From positions 35,086,254 through 35,150,253 of the forward strand of contig OZ025260.1 in NCBI GenBank assembly GCA_964019135.1: 64,000 nucleotides of DNA, in the 5' to 3' direction. Below the pieces are notes generated by a model. That model was not told the DNA's origin, searched no databases, and was given only the letters and a program-made list of their open reading frames with translations. A program made the translations under genes and the position numbers. Origin of the DNA: Arenicola marina (taxonomy: Eukaryota; Annelida; Polychaeta; Arenicolidae). Numbering within the stretch: position 1 is the first letter of the stretch; every line of letters begins with the position of its first letter. Shown here one piece after another: positions 21,513 through 34,900 of this stretch.

Positions 21513-22945
21513 TTTTGTCCATTAAAGTTACTATTGCAGCAAAAAGTAACCTTTGACGAGCGGGGATGCACGTAATTGCGCAGAGGGTGCAACAACTTCT
21601 CATTTGCCGTATATTCACATATGGTAAATCCTCGTTGCGAGAGGGTTTTCTTCCAACGGCGAAGGCTCTTTTCGCTCTGACGGAACCCTCCCCGGCATAA
21701 TATGTTAAAATAATAACTAAGTTCTGTTTGGCAAGAAATCTATTTATCAGTTTTGTCGTTCGCATCACATTCTCGTACCCTGCTCGCAATCGCTAGGTGG
21801 CGCACCGTACCTCCGCTCAGGCATAGTAACGCCACCCCAGCTAGCGGAGTGGATCGAAGGCGAAATGGTCCCAGGCTTCAACGCAAGAAATCGATCTATC
21901 CGCTTCCTCATCACCCTCAGTGTGCGATGGAACACGATATTGGAACAGCGATACACGCAGATGTGGGCAGTGGTAGACCATAACACGTAACTACATCCGG
22001 TTAGACTTAAATGTTATTATTGCAATATTTCAAGATACATATAAAAATATATGATGGTACGAAAAAAAAAACCTCATTGCAAGATTATTCAACAAATTAT
22101 AGATCTAGTCCTGTCGTAACGGTACATAACGTCATTTCATCATATACGCAGCATGACATCTGGATCCTGCAGTAACTTTTAAATGGTTACTTATGTACAA
22201 AGTATGTGTATATGTATTTATAACAGAATGCTAATACAAAATTTTCGTTTGTGCAAAGAAAAAACCGATGTAAGTATATATACGATGTGATAAATGTTAG
22301 TGTTTATATGTAGTATAATTCCTCGCAGTACGCAGATTCGTAATGCTGCGTCAATGAGTTATGGTATAATTGGTTCGCCAGCCATGTGAATTTTTGGTTG
22401 TGTCAAAAGGAGCTACCAGTCTTGGAAGAGTCCAGAAATAAATCTTGTCAAAGGATACGAATAATCTTGAACTTAAAATCTTACCTTGTGATGCATGTGC
22501 ATCGGCATGATGGCAATAACAGAAAGTAAAACCACGCTAAAACCCAAAATGCAGTATTTACCAAAGTAAAGCTAGCCCGTATATTCTTTAAATAACGTGT
22601 GAATAATGTTTAAATGAGAAGCTTATATTACCCCCAAGCCTTTCACCAACTACTCGTCAGTAATGTTGCTTTACAAGTCGCATTTGAGTAACAAGACAGG
22701 AAAACCCACTGCGTTTGCCCGGGGCTGGACGTGGGAAGAGATATGTGACACCCCTGAGGGGTAAGAAGCAGGGTATAACGCAGGGTTCAGGAGCATTTGT
22801 TCTGGGGGTTGTGTCCCAATACATCAACTTAACGCCACATTCTATCACCACATCCTCGGTTTGCTGTTTCCGTATCTATTGCCACCTAATGATCAATACC
22901 AATATTCACCTAGACCTATATTCATGAGTGCCATTGGACCGCCAA
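21513..22945. other. Intergenic between the two convergent genes
   Basis: No coding region or repeat is recognised. The part next to 22946 must include the 3' UTR of gene 2 (- strand), but I find no clear AATAAA for it. Confidence 0.45.
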
Positions 22946-25900
22946 TCAGTAGAACCCGTACCCCTTGCCACGGTTACCGTAGTCTCGCTCCTCATGGCGA
23001 TGGTCGCGCTCCGGGCGATGTGACTTCCCCTGTCGGCCATACGGGTCGTACCTCCGGCCGGGGCCCTCCACCTCCCGGGCGGGATACTTATCGGCGTGCC
23101 TGTCCCGGTCGCCGTACGAGAGGGGGTTGGTGCCCCGGGGTTCCCGCCCCACCTCGCGCCCCATCGGCCGACCGCTGTGCGAATTCTCCTCATAGTAATC
23201 CGGCGGAGGCGACAGCGGAAAGTCGTATGCCTCTTCCTGCCCGCGTGTCATCGTGTTGTGGTAGTCGTTGGCGGGGTTGTCGTACGGGTGGCGGGAGAAC
23301 CAGTCGCGGCGATCCGGATTACCGGGGCCCGGGGGTCCGACACCCAGCTCCTGGTAGTGAGACAGCACGCACACAATGGACAGCACCTGCAGGCCAACCG
23401 ACACCATATCGTTATGTACAGCATATAGGTGAAAAAATGTGAAAACAGAAACGAATTAGAGAATTAGAAAAACTATGCATTATCGGATCCGAAATTTTTG
23501 CGACAAAAAAACGGCGGATAGTAACTCTCTCTTGGATTTGCTTATTACATCGATTTCACTTATACTATAGATATCCGACAACTTGATTCAATTAAATTGA
23601 CATTAAATTAATATTATAGAATTATCTTAATACAGAAGTTAAAACTGCATGGACAATCAATGTCCAAGGAATCGCAGTATATAATGTAATCTCCCCGTGT
23701 ATCTCCCAAATATGTCGGTACAAATGCGCTCAAAATGCAGCATTACATAAAACGCAATGTATGTGACCTGCAAATACATGTATGCATCACAGTATAATGC
23801 ACGCGAGTTTCAATTCAGAGAATTGTACGCATTATTTCTAGACACAGTTGTCTGTGTTTATCGCTCACGCTGAACGCGACCGTCACCATTGGTCAAATTA
23901 CTGGCATGCGGTATACTTACGTAGATCGGTATTTTCATCGCCCAGTAGACAACCAAGACGATAAGATGCTGCACGCATACACGCAAAAAAGAAAGAAGAT
24001 TATTAACGTTCGAAAAATACTGGGCTCATAATTTAGATGAAATACAATCTGCGTATATATATATAAACATGTACATGTATATAAATATATATTATCACAG
24101 TTATATATAAATGTATATATATCAATATATTATCAACATACTATAAATGTATTAAATCATATCTACATGTATATATAAATATAAATGTATTAAATCATAT
24201 CTACATGTATATATAAATATAAATGTATATATAAATATCAATGTATTAAATCATATCTACATGTATATATCAATATAAATATATCAAAATATGTGAATAA
24301 ATATATATTACTCACCGACAATTTCAATCTGTATATGTTCTCGATTTCGCCTCCGGTTGTGTCGGTATTTCCGTTTCTCTGCACCTCGATGGCCAACGGA
24401 AACTCGACGGCAAACAAGTAAAGGTTGATTCCGGCCTCATACAGGACGTAGATAACCATCAAGCCGAGCCAGGGGAGCAGCAGCTGGCGACCAGCTTCGT
24501 GCTGGGGCGACAGGTGCAATGGGCTGTTAGCCTTACGGCATATTATACGATTATATGATATGAGTATCAGTTACTCATACTTATGAATGAATAGCCTCTA
24601 CTTTTGCATAAGGCTTGTGCGTGAATTGGGCCCACTTATGAATATCTTCTACTGAAGAACAGAGTTTATTTATGATTAGGGCATGTCTTCTTAACTGCTT
24701 TACCTTATGGAGTCAGAAACATGCATATCAAGCGTCGGACGAGTTAATTACCTTTTCCAAGCCTATGAGAAGGATGACGGAGACTATGATGACTGTGAAG
24801 TCCATGGCAGCAAGCGGGATATACACCAGATACGGTGGGTACTTCAGCAGCGTCATGCTACCTAGAGAATGAAAGTCAGCACTGAATCATTCACCGAAGG
24901 GTAATCAATTGTAGTCATTGTATCATTATAATCGTCACATATTGAACAATAATAACAACAATAATAATAATAAAATGCTAATCATATTACCAGTGCCAAC
25001 TGCTGGGTTCATTTATTTTCTTCAATGTGCTAGAGTCAATAGTGGTTACACAGTAGACATAAATAAGACATTTAGAAAGGTTGTCCCGGTCAACCTCTTT
25101 GTTCGAGTCAATAGACCGATCCATAGTCCGACACTAAGAGCGTGATCGATTCACCTCTTCCAAACTCAACCTCTTCTAGAAGAGCACTTGCCATGCGATC
25201 GTTTCGCCTCTTCTCTTCCTGGAAGACCTCTTCTGCTCTTCCGCCCAGGCAGGTGGAAGAGAGAAGAGGTAGAGGCGATTCCAACATGGCCGAAGCTAAC
25301 TATGCAATATTCGCTCGGTGTGATCAAGTAGGTTTAAGGGGGAAATACATGAATAAAACAACAAATAAAATGATTTGAAACATATGTAAGACTTTATTTT
25401 GTTATTTGAAAGGCATGTGCGGGGTATATGAGGAACCATATATGTAGTTGCCCTTGTATCTGTCTGTTAATGTTGGGCGATAATATATGGATGTGGGCGA
25501 TAATTTGTGAGCCATTTGTGAGCTATAAGTGAGTTTCCGTTGGCCATATTAAAACTACTCTTCCAACTCGTCGGACGCGATCGATTCATCGCTCATATTC
25601 TCTATTCTTGCCTGAGCTCTTCTCTTCCTGGAGGACTCCAAGAAGAGAGAATATGAGCGATGAATCGATCGCGTGTGAACAGTTGGAAGAGCCGTTTGAT
25701 ATGAGGAACGGAAACTCACTTATAACTCACAAGTTATCGCCCACGTCCATTCATTATCGCCCACAATCAACATACAGTTACATGGCTAACTGCATAGATG
25801 GTCTCTCATATACCCCACACATACCTTTTAAAGAACAAAATAAGGTCTTACATGTTTCACATAAGTTTATTCATTGTTTCATTCATGTATTTCCACCCTT

Positions 25901-28900
25901 AAACACATTTGGTCACACAGAGCGAATATTGCATAGTTAGCTTCCGCCATGTTTGAATCGCCTCTACCTCTTCTCCCTTCCGCCTACGTGGGCAGAAGAG
26001 CAGAAGAGGTCTTCCAGGAAGAGAAGAGGCGCAACGATCGCATGGCAAGTGCTCTTCTAGAAGAGGTAGAGTTTGGAAGAGGCGAATCGATCACGCTCTA
26101 AGCCCAGCCAACGCTGGAGTCTTGCTTTAATCGTCAGTATGAAATTGACAATCATAGCTGTGGATGGTAGATACAGGTAAGAAGTGGGAAGTACTCATCT
26201 CTGAAACTGACAAGAAAGTGACAACTCCCCCCGGACAATTCCCCCCTAGGACAAGTCGCCCCCGGACAATTACCCCCCCCCCCCCCGGAAAAATTCTACC
26301 CGGACAATTTCCCCCCGGATAACACCCCCGGAAAACTCCCCCCCCCGGACAATTTCCCTAGGACAATTCCCCCCTCGGACAAGTTCCCTCCGGACAACTA
26401 CCACACGGACAACTACCCCCGGACAAATCCCCCACGGATAATTCCCCCACGGACAATTCCCCCACGGACAATTCCCCCCGGGACAATCCCATCTGCACAA
26501 TCCCATCTGGACAACCCCCCCCCCCACCTAGACCGAAGTCAAACGTTTCCCTCGAAAGTCGAAAAGTAGGAAGCAACAAATTCATAGGGAACGAATTTAT
26601 CAATCACAGGCCGTACATTCGTTGTTAGGAAAGAAATGGACCAATCATAGGCCGTACATTGTTTCCTAGGAAAGGAATGAACCAATCACAGGCCGTATAT
26701 TCGTTCCTTGGAAAGAAATTCCTATCCTAGTAAAGGAATGGACTAATCACAGGCCGTATTTTCGTTCCTAGAAAAGCAATTCCTCTCATAAGAAAGGAAT
26801 GGACCAATCACAGGACGTATATTCGTTCCCAGGAAAGCAATTCCTCTCGTAGGGAAGGAATGGACCAATCACAGGACGTATATTCGTTCACAGGAGAGGA
26901 ATTGCTTTCATAGGAAACAATGTACGTCCTGTGATTGGTCGATTCCTTTCCTATGAACGAATATACGGCCTGTGATTGGTCATTCCTTTCCTAGGAAAGG
27001 AATTGCCATCCTAGGAACGAATATACGTCCTGTGATTGGTCAATTCGTTTCCTAGGAGCAAAGTCGTTGCTTCCTAGGAGAGCTTTCAACTTCCGAGGAA
27101 AGCTTTTGATTTTATGGCCCTGTCGGCCTGCCATAGAAAATGCCGTGCGCGATGTCTTCCCCAATGCTGTGGTCAAGTTTTGTTTCTGTCACCTCAGCCA
27201 TTGCATATCGCGCCGTGTGCAACATCTGGGTCTACAGCAGCGCTACCAAGATGACGCCGACTTCGCCCTTTAGGTGCGGAGGATTCCGGCTCTCGCCTTT
27301 CTGGTAGTTTCTACCTGTGGGCCAAGCCGTGACACCCTAGCACACCCCGACACCCTAGCACAGGAACTCGACGCGGCAACGGCTCCTCTCCTTGACTACT
27401 TCGAGAATCCCTTTGTCGGTCGTCTTCGACATGGAGGTAGACAGCGCCCAAGCTATCTGCCTGAGATGTGGAACATGAAGGACAGGAAGGAAGCAGAGCG
27501 GCCAAGAACGAACAACCTTGAGGGGTGGCATGCATCGTCGGTTTCAAGCAAACATCGGCGTACACAAACCAAAATGTTGGAAATTTTTGGATGTTGTCAA
27601 ACGCGAACATGCCTTGATCCAGGTGGAGCTTAACCAAGCTCTAGATAGGCATCCACCCCCTCCACAACGACGTCGCTATCAGGAACTGAGGCAGCAAGTC
27701 ATCGCCCTGGTTCGAGATTTCGAAAACAGGCCCATGGCTGCCAACCTGCGGGCCATCGAGCACAATTTAAGCCTCTGAACATCGAATATTAACAAAACTT
27801 ATTAAAAAATCCCCTTTGTCCTACTGGCCAATAAATCAACATCACTTCAGCTGTCAATTTGGTTTGTTTCTATATTCATTTTTGGTAGACCCGATTAATG
27901 AGTTGGGCTAAAATAGCTTCACGAAGCACGCATATGTGTAATAACATTTTGCGGGGAGGGGTTGTCTAGGGAGGGAAGTTCCGGGGGGGGGGGACTTGTC
28001 CCAGGGGGAAATTGTCGGGGGGGGGGGGGGAGACTTGTCCCAGGGGGAAATCGTCCGGGGGGGAATTGTCCGGGGGAGTTATCCGGGGGGGGGGGGGGGG
28101 GGCGTCGTTCTGCTCTAACATACGATTAGGGCGTTAGGGCCTCCATAGACTGGACGCGTGAGCGCCAGCGTCGGCGCCCGCGCCCCTGCGCCAGCGTGTA
28201 GTGTGTGCACACGTTGGACGCGCTTTGCAGCGCGGCGTGGCACGCCCGCGCCACCTTTATTTACCTTTATTTCACCAGACGATAATGCATTATCCACGAG
28301 TCTCTAAAATGTATGATTGGTTGGTTGTATATTTAGGACACTTTTGGTCATATCGCATCATGCCTTGATCCAGATGGAGCTTAACCAACTCTAGATAGGC
28401 ATCCACCCCCTCCACAACGACGTCGCTATCAGGAACTGAGGCAGCGAGTCATCGCCCTGGTTCGAGATTTCGAAAACAGGCCCATGGCTGCCAACCTGCG
28501 GGCCATCGAGCACAATTTAAGCCTCTGAACATCGAATATTAACAAAACTTATTACAAAAGCCCCTTTGTCCTACTGGCCAATAAATCAACATCACTTCAG
28601 CTGTCAATTTGGTTTGTTTTTATATTCATTTTTGGTAGACCCGATTAATGAGTTGGGCTAAAATAGCTTCACGAAGCACGCATATGTGTAATAACATTTT
28701 GCGGGGAGGGGTTGTCTAGGGAGGGAAGTTCCGGGGGGGGGGGGGACTTGTCCCAGGGAGAAATTGTCCGGTGGGGGGGGGGAGACTTGTCCCAGGGGGA
28801 AATCGTCCGGGGGGGAATTGTCCGGGGAAGTTATCCGGGGGGGGGGGGGGGGGCGTCGTTCTGCTCCAACATACGATTAGGGCGTTAGGGCCTCCATAGA

Positions 28901-31900
28901 CTGGACGCGTGAGCGCCAGCGTCGGCGCCCGCGCCCCTGCGCCAGCGTGTAGTGTGTGCACACGTTAGACGCGCTTTGCAGCGCGGCGTGGCACGCCCGC
29001 GCCACCTTTAATTACCTTTATTTCACCAGACGATAATACATTATCCACGAGTCTCTAAAATGTATGATTGGTTGGTTGTATATTTAGGACACTTTTGGTC
29101 ATATCACATCAATGGGAGAAGGAAGGGAGAGTGAAGCCATGTCCCCGGGGGTAACTCCCTACTCTTTGCGAAAAAGGACATGGGATCTTTATCCTGCGAC
29201 CACACATACATGGCCACATCGGGGCGCGAACCATCGATCCACGTGTCGTTGGGCTCTCAGATGACCAGAATACTCAATGCGAGCGCTCTAGCCAACTGAG
29301 CTACCGGGCCGGCCCCTTTAAAATGTATGAGGAATGAGGAAATGAGTCCATCCGACAAAACAGAGACGGCTAGAGTTGGGGGGTGAGGGGGGTGGGGTGG
29401 TACCATCGCTTGATCCTGGAGCTTGCGACTGGTGATGACGAGCGGTTCGGTCATACTTTCATTTGATGCGCGTGGAGTTTGGTGAAATGCTGGAAACTGT
29501 CGGGCCACAAACACATACAAACAAACGACTACAAAGAAGCAGCTTGTGCTCAGAACAGCGGCTGGGAATATATTTATATTGTTGCCATCTAGACAATCGA
29601 TTCGCATCCATGCTGCTCTTGAAAGGAGGGTCAAGGCCCATAGCAGACGACAAGGCTGGATCCGGACTAAATACGACTCTAGTTTCTGATTGGTCATGTA
29701 TGAAGCGGCTTGCCGCAGGGCGCTTTGGTTTCCATTTCTCACTTTTTTACCACGGCAAGGCGCGGCGCGTCCAGCGTGTGGGGTGTTGTTTAAAAGATTG
29801 CGGGCTATTTATGACAAAAAAATTGTCGGCGCGGGTGCGGGCGCTGCGGGGTGGGGGGGGGGGGGGCGGTGCCACGTGCATAAAAAGCGGCTCTGATACT
29901 GGTAACCATGGACGCAGAGCAGAGCGGTTGTCACTTACCATCGCCTGTCCAGACCGCCACCTGAGTGAACAGCTGCATCATGGATATCGTCTGCAAGAAA
30001 TTCACAAGAATTGATGAAAGAACTTATACAAATGAGGTTTCTTAATGCAGAAAAAGTCTATTATATCTTTCTGCACCTGAAAGCAGTATTTGCCGAACAA
30101 TGACCCTCATGTGACTAATACACGTCATTACCGAGGTGGACCGGAGTACCGGCGCGTCAGACATGACGAACACAGCGAAATTAGCGCAAGTTTGCCTACA
30201 ATTTATACAGCACCAAAAGTGCTATAAGCTATAGACCATAAGCTGCGCAGTTCAAACTTTAGCATGGGAAGTCATTGAGTCATTGTATGTCTAATCCCAG
30301 GAAGAGGTAAGGGAGAAGGCTGTTCTGCACGTTATAAAGATAGTCGCAAGAAAATATTAAATGATGGAATGTGGGAGATGGATAGTTTTGATTGGTAACT
30401 TCAGGCACCAGGCCCATCGCACAAATACAGAACATAATAAATAACAAGCAAACGACTAGAACAAACCGTGTTAATTAGTGAGAACTGGCTTAAACCTTTT
30501 TTTCATATATAGTAAAAGCTTTCTGTATACATTTGGCTAAGGAGATTAAACACGGGTTTTCTTCAGATGTCAGTCATAATACATATAAAAAAATCATTAG
30601 AGGATGTATTTGCACGTTCTAGGCAATATTTACAAAATGAATGCCCCCCCCCCCTGCAGTATGAACTAGTCCATAGCACAATACACCTAAATATGGCTAA
30701 GATCTGCCATAGTCTGAAATCCTCAAGAAGACACAAGTATGGTTCGCGTATAAGTAACTCCTTGTACGCTTTATAATTCATCAGGTTACTTAAACGTTTT
30801 GGTAAGCGCAGTCAATTGCTTTTTTGGAAAATTGGTGGAGTGGAATGTGCGAGCTAACCGACATAAGTCGCCGCTATTTCCAATGTTAAGAATGTATAAT
30901 GCATACATTTTAAGCATTGTTGCCTTACATTTTTTAAAAACATTATTTTGTTCCATAAACATATGCCTGCCAAATTTATAAAAAAGATGGACATGTAGAT
31001 TTCCTAACAGTTTGTTTTGGCCGCCAATGCATCACGTGTAATCAAAAAGTCCATTAAAACACACGTTAAAAAAGAATATATATAATAACATCACGAAAAG
31101 AAGAATTAAGTCGTCGTTGTAAAGTCCGTGGTTGCGTGTGTCAGTTGCAGACTTTTGCCGACACAGTTACGATTTATCTGCCGGGTCTATTACAACTGTT
31201 GTCGTATCTCTATGAAAGGACTCATGACAATGTGATGGGTGCCGTTCCAGGTACAACGGCCTCATATAAGAGAACTACAAACTAAATTTCCATGAAGCTA
31301 CTCGTGCGGTGGTAGATTTCATTAGAGTCCGTACGTGGGATGGTGTGGGGAGGGGGGGGGGGTAGATGGGGGGTCCGACCCTCATCCAAGTGGACCACAC
31401 CCCATAACGCCATCAAAGGATGCTGAACACAGTCTTATTTTAATAATGAAGTGGCGACGGTATATATAGGCCTATAGAAAGACGCTTGGGCGACATTTTG
31501 TTGAATATCTGACTTGTTATGCCAGTCGCTATATACCCCCTTCGCTCAATTCTGTGACCACCCTTAGTGATCGATATGCTTAACTGCGTGCGACATACAT
31601 GACCATCGTGGGTGTGTTCAACATCTGCTAGTCACCTGCCAAACAAATGAAAAGGGTGTTATCTGTCATTTGAAGGACGCTGCGAAGTCGGACACCACTT
31701 GAGCTGAGCTCATTCAACCTGCGTGTCGCCTCTTCAAGTGAATACACTTTCGAGTGCAATCATCTGTACATAGTCTGAATATCTACGTAAGGCACAGAGC
31801 CAGTGTGGCTTTATGATGGGAGCAGGACAAGTACCCCCCGGATAATTCCCCCCCGGCCAGTTCCCCCCCAGACATGCCCCCCCCCGGACAACTCCCCCCC

Positions 31901-34900
31901 CCGCGGAAAAGTCCCCCCGACAATTTCCTCCGAAGACAAGTCCCACCCGGACAATTCCCCCCCCCGGACAATCCCCCCCTAGGACAATTCCCTAGGACCA
32001 GCCCTTTTAGTTTCGACTGATTTTAATACAGATTCGTCTGGGGAGGAATTGTCCTAAAAGCCTTAATGATAACCTCCTTTGTTGTGCTCTCATGCGTCTG
32101 TAGGCCCTATCTGTCCTCTCCGCCGTTCCATTGGATACTTGGCGCCAAGCTGCGTACAACAACTCAAACCCCAAACCTCTAACTCCTGCCCCTACCCCTT
32201 CCTCGAATTTAAACCTGAAATCCATAACCCCTAACGACTTAGGCCTACTATAACCATAACCTATCGTGGGGGACGGCGATGATGGACATATCAGACCGAA
32301 GTTCACTTAAGAACTTCACACATTATTAATACAGAGAGTGCGGCGATATACTGATCAGGCGGACCTAGGTGGGTACAGAAACAAACTGATCACTCAGCCC
32401 GGGCACTCAGCCTTTAAATCTGACAATGGGCGTTGCGATAAGACTACTCTCCGGGGGTTATGCTAGTTTCAAGGCCATGCACGTATAAATGTCTGGAATG
32501 GACTTACGGCCACAAACGGCCGTTTTTGGAGAATCGAGGTACGATATCAACTCCACAGAGAAAGATATTTTAACTGCTAAATACGGAGGCACGTAATAAA
32601 CTAATACATGTACCTACGTCAGATAATATATAATTATAATATTTTAAGTGGTGGTTACAATATTTCGAAAGAAATATTGGTATTTCAAGACGTATTTCAA
32701 TCTACGGCAGCGGGCGGTAGCGGCATGTGTGTGTGCGTGTGGGAGGGGGGGTGGGGGGAGGTAATTGCAAGAAAATAGGAGAGAGTGTTGTCATTGGTAA
32801 CGGCAGTACCCATAGACTAAACAGGACTGATAATGAACCTCGTGGGATAATGATATTAAGGTAGTACGCGGGATCACCGGAGCGCCACCTAGCGAATGCT
32901 ATTTATTTGTGACCGTTTCTCGACCTTGCGAGCCTTTTTGTCTTTTCGATATCTCAATATTAATTCCATGTACATAACGGCAAATAATATAAAATAAAAA
33001 TCAGAGGACCTTTTTCCAATTGTTTTTTCGCTTTTTTTTCATCCCAAAATTGCAGTCACAATGCCGAGTTCCCATAGAGACCCTCAGAATTACCGACCCA
33101 ATTTCCATGTTCATAGTCATGTGGCGAAAAAACGGGTCTGAGTCGTTTTTTTTCTGTTGAGAATTTCGTTCCGGAGTTTCGAAATTCTCCATTGACAGCC
33201 ATTATAAAATTAGAATATATTTCTATTCTTACCTAATCACCGTCATGTTTTACGGAAACGAAGGCAGAAGACCTTTTTTATGATATTTTATTATTTTGGA
33301 TACACACTACTATAAGTTGAAAAAAAGTTTCTCTGAAGAAAATGTAACCTATGCATCTACCTTAATTTAAAAGTGTGCAAACAGGAAGGGGTGTGCGGGC
33401 GGGAGGGAATCCTCAAATCATTTGTAAGTGTCCTTATTATAATATTACCGACTGTAGGTCTAATTTGCATGTGTTTTAATAACCTTCGTCATATGCAATT
33501 ATAATGACACGATGTTTGAGAACGTCTGCAGCCATATTCGAACTGGGGCTATATTCTATATGCTGTCTTTTATCCACCGGGCCTTGGCAGGTAATTCTAA
33601 TTCAGCTCATTCCGCGAATAAAATATAATATAAGGAAGTAGACTATTAGTTTCTATTTATGGTGTTGTCCATTATCGCTTCATCGCGCTTTGTATTTGGT
33701 TTCTTCGTCATATCTCGGCCCAGGCCCGGTGGATAAAAGACAGCAAAGAGCCTCGGGCCAAAGGGGAAGTTTTATTTGACGTTCGCTTGGTGTTCGGGTT
33801 GGCCCTGGATGCGAAAGGTTGCGGAATCGAATCCCGTGAGTCAGGGTTGTAAACGTATCGGCTGCCATTCGGGCCTGGGGCCAGAAAAACTACATATTGG
33901 CTAACACTGACGTGCAGACCCTTCAGTTCATAGCCGCCAAGATTTAATGATTCATGTTCTTGTCCTCTCACACATTTATTGAAGCGTGGACGTTGGGTCG
34001 TATTTTAGGTTGAGTCCTACTTAATGCCACGCTCACCTTTTTACCGCTAAGTAGGAAGTGTGGATACCTTTTCCAGGGGCAACAGAGCATTACATTGCCC
34101 TATAGCCCGAAGCGCACCTCTCCAGTTTGATGACAACTGAAGCGAGGGCGGTGGAGCGTACGGCGCGCCATACTTGTTGTACTCTGTGTTGTACCTGGTG
34201 CGCGTGTGGCGCCGCCTAATGGGCGAGTGTACGTTCCAGGTTTATATCAGCCTCCTCCTGTATTTCAGTTGAGGCATATTTGAATGTTATCCGGTGTTTA
34301 GCTTTAGTTGCATTACGGGTATGCAGTTATGTTTTAGGCACGGTTATGGGGGAGGGAACCAGGCTAGACAGTGAAGATGCCCAGAATGCATTGCGCCTTC
34401 CCCCAGAGCCCCCCTTAAACATGACGGGTGCCCAGCGCTCTGGAGCAGTTCTTCCCTTGGGGTGACTAAAAGCGGGTCATTCCGCGACCAGTTGCTTCGC
34501 CAGGCTGAACGGTGGGCCATCCCGAGAGGCTGGACACCCAGAACTCCCGATCACGCTGTATTCGAAACGGGTGATACTGATAGACCTTAGCTGGATCGGT
34601 CATGGGGAGGGAGCCCCCGGCCCGAGTGATACCCATTACACTGGTCTGACGCGGCAGTGTGTCACAAGTTACGTTAGGTAGGATTGGTTGAGCGGACGTT
34701 ATATGTATGCATAAGAGTTTCGGGTTTATCTTGTTCATGTCAGGATTGGTGCTGTATGAGTTGTTTGCCTAAGTTCAGGCGTAAATTCAGGTGTAAATTC
34801 AGGCGTGGTCAACCGGTTGGAACCGGTTGGAACTGGTCAGGTTGTGGATGCCTTGTGGTTTTGTCTAGGCTTATGCCTTCGTCGTATTTGTATCGAATTT

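Noticed and set aside
22861-23442. Long + strand ORF with Pro/Arg-rich product
   Set aside because: It is the shadow of the last exon of gene 2 on the opposite strand.
29222-29316. Possible functional tRNA gene
   Set aside because: A and B boxes are present, but the sequence does not form a normal cloverleaf and continues into a SINE body shared with 39748-39925.
33790-33860. B-box-like GAATCGAATCCC, possible SINE
   Set aside because: No convincing A box at the right distance and no body similar to the two SINEs.
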